DNA of 64,000 nt, from positions 1 through 64,000 of the forward strand of contig JAAMXP010002855.1 in assembly GCA_019693395.1 (NCBI GenBank), given 5' to 3'. This document shows positions 57,360-64,000 of the stretch, in pieces (the stretch's first letter is position 1; every line of letters starts with the position of its first letter). The position numbers were made by a program, and so were the translations under genes. The DNA is from Ettlia oleoabundans. Lineage: Eukaryota > Chlorophyta > Chlorophyceae > Chlamydomonadales. The notes beneath the pieces are model-generated. The model searched no databases. It saw only the letters and a program-made list of their open reading frames with translations, and was not told where the DNA came from.

Positions 57360-60105
57360 ATGGGCTCGGGTTTCAGCAAAGGAAACAGCGTTTGGCTACA
57401 GACCGACAAGCCGGTGCGCGCTTTGGTTGGAAAAAACAATGTTCGTATCGCAACCCCACCTTGCCGGCGGCCCGTGCTTAGGCGGCGCCACCGATGCCAC
57501 AGTCAGCGGACGCTTCCCGCCTTGCCCCCCTGCCGCCGCAGCTCTACCAGGATGGCGATGTGGTGATGGGGCTGGTGCTTCTGAACGTAGTGAAGCCAGT
57601 GACCATTACAAGGATTGATTGCCAGGTGGGAAGGGCAGAGGGCTTCAAGGTGGAACCTGGGGAGGGATGGAGGGGCTGCGTCACCCACCCCAAGCACAGC
57701 TGCCCGTGGCAAGGCATGACCGTATTGACAAGTGCCCCGCCATTCATGCCTGCAGCTGCTAGGCCACGAGAAGACGTATTGGACAGAAACTCGCGAGAGT
57801 GGCACCGGCAGCAGGCGCCATACTTACACCGAACACCATGGTGGCACAGTGCAGCTGCTCAATGTCACTCACCCGCTGACGCTCACTCAGAACGAGCTGC
57901 AGCCGGGGCAGTACCAGTGGCAGGTGGTGTTTGGGCTGCCGGAGGGGCTGCCATCGTCTTTCAAAATGGGGACGGGCACTGATGGGTGAGTACCTGGCCG
58001 GCTGGTTGACTGGGGCCTGCCAATGCCAGCAGTGCTGGCACACAGACGGGCAATCCAACGATGCGCAAGCTTGCCTGGCTGCACCCAAATTCAACCTGCA
58101 AGTGCTTTTTTGTTATCGTCTTGCAGGGCAGAGGTAACCTACCTGGTCAATCTGACATTCCATACACCAGGTGAGCAGCTGTGCTTCACGCGATGCCTGG
58201 CGCCTGCTTGCTGCTCTTGCGCTGCTTCGCCCATCTTTACCAGGCCCCACTGCCATCGATATTGCCGTGCTTAGATTTGTTCTGTTGACTCCGCTGCAGG
58301 CATGTTCACTTCTGCCATCCGCAGCAGCCAGCAGCTAACTGTGCACCAGAGGCTGACCGTGCCGGCCCAGACAGTGGACCAGTCAGTGGTGCGTGCCTGT
58401 GTCTTGTGGGGCACTTTGCGGGAGGGCGGCATTGCGCTGCGTCTTCCCCGACGCACCTGCTCCTGTTGCACCATATCCCGCATCTGCAGCGCCTCAAAAC
58501 TGCTCTGCCGCATCCACACCTTACTGAGAACACCCATTCCCATTGAGGTGCCCCTTGAGCTCCTTGATTCCCTAGTCCTTGAGTGCAGGAGAAGGCGCTG
58601 ACCAGCTGCTGCTGCTTCTCCCAAGGCACCATCAAAGCGCATGTGCGGCTGGACAGGGACAAGGTGCAGCCTGGGGAGGAGGTGTCGGTGATAGTGGAGG
58701 TGGACAACCGGTCCAAGCAGGCAGTGAAGAAGATGGCGGTGGGTCCACATCAAATGTGTTAGACCTATTCATGCTGCTTTGCATGTGTGTAATGGAGAGA
58801 ACTGTTGTGGCACGAGTTGTATGAGTGCTTGAGTGGTCGCATATGGGAGTGATTACATGAGGATGCAGGTGTGCATAGGGCCGAAGTAAGCAGTACTTTT
58901 ATGACTATTTCCTGACTACGCCGGCTGACTTCCAAACTGATATGCTTCCCTGGTACCTGCAGCTGTGCCTGAAGCATGAAGTGGTTGCACGAGAACGTAT
59001 GGGTGGCTATCACTGCCGACGCTGGCACAGGGAGCACTGCAAGGCAGACCAACCCGGCGTACAGCCCTTCACCACATTGCAGGGCGGGCTGGCCAGGTGT
59101 GGGCAGTGGCAGCGGCGCAGACCTGATATGTGATGTTGTGTGGCCGCAAAGACCCGCATGCTGCTTGGTGCAGTCGCGCTGTACCCTTATCCTTAGTTTG
59201 GTTGCGGCGTTGCATGATATGCCAGCTTCCCCAACTTCCTCTGCTTGTTGAGCTGAGCCGATCATTTTCCATGGTTGGCTGAGCTCTGCCGCATGCAGGC
59301 GCATGGCACTGCGGCTGCCGTCCCCACTGCCCCCCTCCATGCACGGCACTCTAATAACCAGCGACTATTTTGTGAAGGTGACGCTCAAGTTCTCGGGCTG
59401 CGTAAGATCGCTAAAGATGAAGGTAGGGTGGGATGCGCAGCCTGCCATCTGTTGGTGCCCGGTGGAGGATTCAAGGTGTTGATGTCGGCGGTTTGATGGG
59501 GCTCCAGTGGGTGTCGCAGGTCTCATGTTGATCCAGGGAGAAGCAATGGTTGTGATATCAAGAGGCTTCACGCTAATATGTAGATCACGTTTTTTACTCA
59601 AAGTCTGACTCTTGTCAGCACCTTCTCCCTCTCCTGTCCGCCCACGCAGGTGCCTGTCATCGTTGCTGCCCCTCAGCCCGTGCATACGGAAGAAGAGCCA
59701 TTCTACACCGAAGCACCGGCCTTCTGGAGCCCAGCTGTGGTTTACGACAATGTGGAAGCGATAGATGTGCCGTCTGCACCGCCACTGCCGCAGGAGCTGC
59801 TCAAGCCAGGTGGGCAGAGGGGGAGCATTCTTTCTGTTCACATAGCAGGGCACTCGTACACAACTGCGTGTCGCATGGGCCTTCCATTTACAGGAAAAAG
59901 AGTAAAGGTGGCACAGACAGCGCTTATAATCCACTGCTCAGCACAACGGCTCCTGCTGGGCCTGCGCTGGTCAAACTGCTTGGGATTTGGCAGCGGAAGT
60001 GATGCTGCAGCACCAGGTCCCCTGAATGTTCGACTGGCATCCACGGTGATGCAGATGCGCCCTTCTGGACCCGCGCCAAGAGCAATGCCAGCAGTGATTC
60101 ATTGA
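57360..60105 (+). CDS. Arrestin-fold (alpha-arrestin-like) protein
   Basis: A trafficking adaptor by family. Nine exons chain well: 57360-57413, 57542-57625, 57756-57985, 58127-58170, 58300-58388, 58589-58738, 58963-59096, 59299-59422, 59650-59809. The N-domain opens MGSGFSKGNSVWLQTDKPLY with DGDVVMGLVLLNV; MGSGFSK suggests N-myristoylation. The segment QLLNVTHPLTLTQNELQPGQ and YQWQVVFGLPEGLPSSF follow. The C-domain has IKAHVRLDRDKVQPGEEVSV and VEVDNRSKQAVKKM, then LPPSMHGTLITSDYFVKVTL, the usual arrestin_C landmark. The end is uncertain: exon 59894-60105 stays open to TGA 60103-60105, but a more protein-like frame (SLKEPLLGNGDKYPV) reads on to about 60146 with a possible last exon 60225-60263. 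The 84-nt intron 59810-59893 has no stop and is in frame. PPxY motifs for HECT ligases were not found. Confidence 0.8.
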
Positions 60106-60411
60106 AGGAGCCACTGCTGGGGAATGGGGACAAGTACCCGGTGGTCTGATAAAGATGCACGTTGCTTTGCATGGGATGGTACCCTCCATCATGTACCTGC
60201 TCTAACTTTGCTCCAACCTTGCAGGAGACGGGCCGTGACGATAGCCCCCAAGTAACTCTGTGACTGATACTTGCTAATCGGCGCACTTGACATTTGAGAC
60301 ACTCATTTGTTGGAACCTTGATGTATAATGTTATTGCGCTACACTGTGGATGACTTGCAACGACTTACAGTTAACAGAACTGCAGCTGCTTTTGGGGGTG
60401 ATATTAACCAA

Positions 60412-60416
60412 TTACA
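60412..60416 (-). terminator. Putative poly(A) signal TGTAA of the peroxidase gene
   Basis: TTACA on the plus strand reads TGTAA on the minus strand, about 406 nt past the peroxidase stop. A transcript ending here would contain the SECIS at 60685-60621. Confidence 0.4.
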
Positions 60417-60425
60417 TGTTTACCT

Positions 60426-60430
60426 TGTAA
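60426..60430 (+). terminator. Putative poly(A) signal TGTAA of the arrestin gene
   Basis: TGTAA on the plus strand lies about 160-320 nt past the possible stops of the arrestin gene. It is only 10 bp from the minus-strand signal at 60416-60412. Confidence 0.4.
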
Positions 60431-60620
60431 CATAATCTGGTTTACATCCAAGCAAAATGAGCCACTCGTGCACTGAAGGCATGTCAGGGGATTCGCCGTA
60501 ACAGGATGACTGATACAGACAAAAATGGGCCAGAGCCCGCAGCAGCCGAGGCTGTGAGAGGGACAGGAGCGTGTCTGCAAGGCCGTTGTTGCGCTGCCAG
60601 GACGCAGGCAGCGGCACACG

Positions 60621-60685
60621 GCCCGAAAGGTCAGGCAGCAGGTGTCCGCGAGTGCGGTTTAGCCCGCTGCCGTCATAACGCAGGC
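60621..60685 (-). promoter_or_regulatory. SECIS element (selenocysteine insertion hairpin), type II-like
   Basis: Read on the minus strand. Helix I: GCCTG (60685-60681) pairs with CGGGC (60625-60621), with one G-U. An internal loop leads to the quartet ATGAC (60676-60672) opposite TGACC (60633-60629), giving the tandem G-A core. Helix II: GGCAGCGGG (60671-60663) pairs fully with CCTGCTGCC (60642-60634), with one G-U. The apical part CTAAACCGCACTCGCGGACA carries the required AA directly after the stem, then a mini-stem CCGC/GCGG, typical of form II. It starts 146 nt after the peroxidase stop. All required SECIS features are present by eye; no folding program was run. Confidence 0.9.
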
Positions 60686-60821
60686 ATGGTCGTTAGCCAC
60701 GCTCACACCTTGATGCTGCCATGGCCAACTGGGCAGGTTAAAATATTGTTACGGCCAGTTCACTGGGGTGCTGCTGCAGGATCACTGAGTGCAGAGGCAG
60801 CACTGCCATGAACGTGCAAGA

Positions 60822-62488
60822 TTAGAGGTCTACCTTGCAGACCTTCCTGCCGGGGTGCATGATACATTCAGGGGGCAGCGGGTCCTTGCCAGCCAGCAGG
60901 AGGCGCACATCTGCAGCCAGGGGTGTGTGTAACATATTCAAGAGAAGGTGGCGACTGGCAAGGCTGGCTATCGTGGCACAAGATGTCCAAGCGGCAGGAA
61001 CATCAACAACTGGGACCACGGGCAGATTAAGGCAGCATGCAAGCAACAGTGCATGGCGCCAGGAAGGACCCGTTTCGCTGTGGCTGCAGGAAATGGCCGG
61101 GCAGCAGTGTTGCTCACCGGCCTCAAAGCCCAATGGGTCGAAACCGGGCTTGAAGCGCTTGCGGGCCACGCCATCGCGATCCACCAAGAACTTGGTGTAG
61201 CTGCAGGAAGTTGGGCGACGGCAGGGGCCGTACATCAACAGTACTGGTACAACTACTGGGGGGGAACTGCAGAGCCAGGACAGCAAAAAGCGCCAGGCAG
61301 ATATGTGGCCAAGCAGCTGAAAAGATGAGAGAGAAGGGTACAAGAATCGTGAGAGTCGAGGCAGTCACGCAGCGCACAGGAGCGGCCCCATCTCACTTCC
61401 ACTCGATGCGACCGGGCTCTCCCGGAGGCGGCTTTGAGGAGGAGGGCTGGCTGATGGGCTGCTGGCGCTTGAGCACTCGGTAGATGGGGTGGGTGTTGGC
61501 TCCGTTGACCTCAATCTTGTCGTACACCTCCAGGTCATCTAGCCCAAACTTCTTCCTGGTGTTCAAGAAAAGCAGGAAACAGACGCTTGGGTGCTTGAAT
61601 GGGTGGGTGGACGGTGGCAGGGTTACTACCTTTCAGACAGAACTGCACATGCAGCTGCGTAGCTCATGCCTCTCACGCCTTACACATTCTTGAATGAGCC
61701 AGCGCTTCATGGAGCAACAGCTGAAGACCATTCACACACCTTGCAAAGTCGCGCTCGTACTGCGAGCTGCCTGGTGCCTGCCCGCCAAACTGGTTGCAAG
61801 GAAAGGCCACTATGCTGAACCCGTCACGCCTATATGTTTCATATAGCGTCCTGGCGCCCGGGTAGCTACAGTAGCAAGGAGGCATAAGTGCTGGTGCTGT
61901 TAAGGCAGGCTGGCAGCCAGGGGAGTACCGCGGAACGACAGCCTGCCAGTGTAGCTGCAGGGACGCCAGCGTCAGACCAATGAGGTGCTGGGTTCAATCT
62001 CACTTGACGTTCATCAGGGGTCATTCTGAGGCGACGTTTACCACAAGAAGGACCTGCAGACACAGGAAAGCATGCAGCAACAGATCTTTGGAGAAGCTGG
62101 CGGCATAAGGAGTGAGCAATGCATCCCAAGCCAGTCCGTCCGTAGCTGCTGATCAAGCATAGCAGTCAATCACCTGGCCCCTATACTGAGAAAATGACTT
62201 CTCCTCCTCGTACATGCTGGCTGACAGGTCGTAAATGCTGTCGCTGCTGGCGGGACCAGCCCAGGCTTCGTTGGGCAGCAGGAGGCCGCTGAGCAGCGCT
62301 CCGCCCGCCACCAGCGCCTTTCGGCGCCCTCCTTGCTGGGGTACACTTGCTGGGGTCCACAGCCCTTCAGCACCAGTGGCAGAGGCCGTAACGTGCACCA
62401 GGTGGGCGCTGCGTGGTGGGCGTCTGGTGCTGCGGAAGGCACCGGCAGGCGTGCCGCCCGGTGCTACGCGCAAGCAGGCGCCCTGCAT
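60822..62488 (-). CDS. GPX: Selenocysteine-containing glutathione peroxidase, predicted thylakoid-lumenal
   Basis: Reduces H2O2 or lipid hydroperoxides. Six exons close at 822 nt (273 residues): 62488-62174, 62053-62004, 61865-61740, 61555-61397, 61200-61118, 60910-60822, only if TGA at 62023-62021 is decoded as Sec (residue 116) in VLLVVNVASE-U-PLMNVNYPG. This is the catalytic Cys/Sec position. The rest of the active site is intact: FPCNQFGGQAPGSS (Gln 151) and EWNYTKFLVDRDG (Trp 216, Asn 217). A SECIS is in the 3'UTR. The residue after Sec is Pro where Gly is usual. Residues 1-50 resemble a chloroplast transit peptide; then GGRRKALVAGGALLSGLLLP and NEAWAG look like a twin-arginine thylakoid signal with cleavage after AWA (about residue 77). 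Insertions (QPSSSKPPPGEP) extend the loop before the Trp motif. The stop is TAA at 60824-60822. Confidence 0.92.
62021..62023 (-). other. In-frame UGA read as selenocysteine
   Basis: TGA lies 30 nt into exon 2 of the peroxidase, between NVASE and PLMNV, exactly where GPX proteins carry catalytic Cys or Sec. Exons on both sides keep phase and conservation, so it is not the end of the protein. Confidence 0.9.
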
Positions 62489-62808
62489 CTCTCAAAACCG
62501 TACGCAACTTTCGCACAAAGGGCCGCTAACGCAAAGCCTCTCACATCACCCTCAGTTCTTGCGCCCTGGCCAGCTGGCTGCGCATGAAAAGCGGGTCTTA
62601 TACCCAGGGCCTCTGGGGCACGCCCTGTTGGGTAGAGCTTGCTGAAATATCTCCATCGCACAGAGCAAATCACACGAGGTTTGCCTGGGGTTTTGAAGTG
62701 CAGCGGCCCCCTTAACCCCTGTTGGGGATTTCCTGCTGCTGAGACGCACCAGCCTGGCAGTGAATGCAGCGATCGCAGTAGCCCAAGACCATAGAGTGCA
62801 CGAGAGGA
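62489..62808. promoter_or_regulatory. Shared promoter region, peroxidase / ERG28
   Basis: It holds 320 bp between head-to-head start codons and must hold both promoters. No specific operator was recognised. Confidence 0.5.
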
Positions 62809-63991
62809 ATGCCCAGCGTCACAGCGCTACGGCGCTGGCTTGTGTTTGTGGCGCTGCTCAGGCTCTTCTCAGGTGCGCCGCCGATAAGGGTGCGGTGGCA
62901 GGCACCCGGCGATTAGGCGGGCTGTGCGGGCTGGTTAGTGATCTGCCAACTGTGACGCCTCTCCTTTGTGCAGTGGGGCTGGGCTATGCAGCGCCGCATC
63001 GATTCCAGACCAACTTATACACCAAGCAGCCAGAAGGAGGTGTGTGGCCCTACGATTGGCGTCTGGGCGTCAAGGGTTTGCAAAATGAACAGGCTTTAAA
63101 TCGAGCATGGGGACGAGTTGCAAGGCGTAAGTGGGCGCCAGGAGAGTTCCGCTTCTACTGCTCCCATCTGGCTTGTTTTTCCTCTGCAGTGACGGATCTG
63201 GCAGGACGGATATTTGCGACGTGGACGCTGACGTCATGCATGCTCTGCCTCATCTGTGCACGCAACCCTTGTGTGCCAGCCATCTACGGTGAGGCCGGGA
63301 CGGCTGCGCCGTGCAATGCGGCACCCAAATCCCGCTGCTCGGTTGTGCGCGCTTAAACATCGTTGGGCTGCAGAGATATTGTCAGAAGACCTCTTGCCTT
63401 GCCAACCACATGCATGCCGCTATTGTTCAATGTTGTGCTGCCCTCAACTGCCGCACAATTTTCACCGGTTGGTTTGCAGTCGCAGGACACCAAATCAATA
63501 TGCCTGCCTATTACATGTTGGTTTGTGCAGGTGCTACACTTGGGTCCTTCCTCATTGCGCTCCTGCACTTCTTGATGGAATTGGTGCTGTTTCAGACCAT
63601 GAGCCTCAAGTTTGCGTTGCAGCCCATGATTGTGGCAGGTGATTAGCCCCTGGACGGGCGTGCCCGGCCTTTCGATTGTTACTCATATGCGAATAATTTC
63701 ACAGCCCAGTTGCATTGCGTAAATTTGCTGCATGAGTTTTTGGACAGGGAAGTGAAGCTGACATGAGAGCAGCTTGCTGATTGCTGCTGCAGGGGTGCAT
63801 GCAGGCAGTGGCCGCACTGTTGCCTGATGCATGACGTTGCCTTACCACCACGGTGTCACACTCTGGCCGCCCTATCTGCAGGCATCTCCAGCGTCTGGAT
63901 GGCGCTTGGGTGGAACTACTACACCGCCTATGCTGGACGTGCTGAGCCCACCATGTCTGAGGACATCACTGTCACCCAGAAGGATGATTGA
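62809..63991 (+). CDS. ERG28: ERG28-like sterol biosynthesis scaffold protein
   Basis: A 148-residue ER membrane protein that in yeast and plants tethers the sterol C-4 demethylation enzymes. Five exons chain exactly (447 nt): 62809-62872, 62974-63039, 63190-63288, 63531-63638, 63882-63991. Four hydrophobic segments are visible: RRWLVFVALLRLFSVG; IFATWTLTSCMLCLICARNP, the family landmark (FxxWTLxxCxLCxxxA); GSFLIALLHFLMELVLFQTM, matching the F..E...Y.T.-type segment; and ISSVWMALGWNYYT. A short acidic tail follows. The start ATG is at the head of the first hydrophobic segment. The gene is intact and complete within the window. Confidence 0.92.
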
Positions 63992-64000
63992 AGATGCAGG

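Noticed and set aside
61985..62000. tRNA-like B box (GGGTTCAATCT)
   Set aside because: No A box or cloverleaf is found at the right distance, and it lies in a peroxidase intron.
62004..62053. Peroxidase exon with a stop codon as a pseudogene lesion
   Set aside because: All other exons are intact and in phase, the stop falls only at the catalytic residue, and a SECIS is present in the 3'UTR.

Overview
The window is nuclear DNA of a green alga (Chlorophyta; class not resolved). The evidence is GC-rich coding sequence split into many short exons by GT-AG introns, TGTAA motifs (the usual chlorophyte poly(A) signal) just past several stops, and plant/algal content such as a plastid-targeted PRC-barrel protein, a bipartite-targeted peroxidase and an outer-arm dynein heavy chain of the Kelch-headed Chlamydomonas alpha type. 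No bacterial operons, rRNA, tRNA, CRISPR arrays or intact transposons were seen. There is one assembly gap (15576-15586).

Layout, left to right: an unidentified gene cut by the left edge (1-2346, minus); an SLC38-like amino acid transporter (3142-6831, plus); a Makorin-type zinc-finger/RING E3 ligase (7592-10292, plus); a TauD/TfdA-like dioxygenase (10868-12874, minus); a tau-tubulin-kinase-like kinase with a long Arg/Ser-rich tail (13647-18434, minus); a small hydrophobic protein (18666-19679, plus); a PRC-barrel protein with glutamine-rich arms (20212-23681, minus); a dynein heavy chain filling about 28.5 kb (24168-52731, minus); an unidentified 268-residue protein (53218-54488, plus); ribosomal protein eL14 (54900-56432, minus); an arrestin-fold protein (57360 to about 60105, plus); a glutathione peroxidase with an in-frame UGA and a 3'UTR SECIS (60822-62488, minus); and an ERG28-like sterol scaffold protein (62809-63991, plus).

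For seven genes (transporter, Makorin, small membrane protein, PRC-barrel protein, 268-residue protein, eL14, ERG28) I chained every exon by hand and the phases close to a whole number of codons. The peroxidase also closes (822 nt), but only if UGA at 62023-62021 is read as selenocysteine. The dynein was followed by its ordered landmarks (Kelch/IPT head, linker, AAA1-4 P-loops, coiled-coil stalk, AAA5-6, C-terminus), not exon by exon.

The standout is the peroxidase: UGA sits exactly at the catalytic position, the other catalytic motifs are intact, and a consensus-type SECIS hairpin lies about 146 nt after the stop. Its N-terminus looks like a chloroplast transit peptide plus a twin-arginine thylakoid signal, which would make it a selenoprotein of the thylakoid lumen. 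Many genes are head-to-head with short shared promoter regions (18435-18665, 52732-53217, 62489-62808) or tail-to-tail with overlapping 3' ends.
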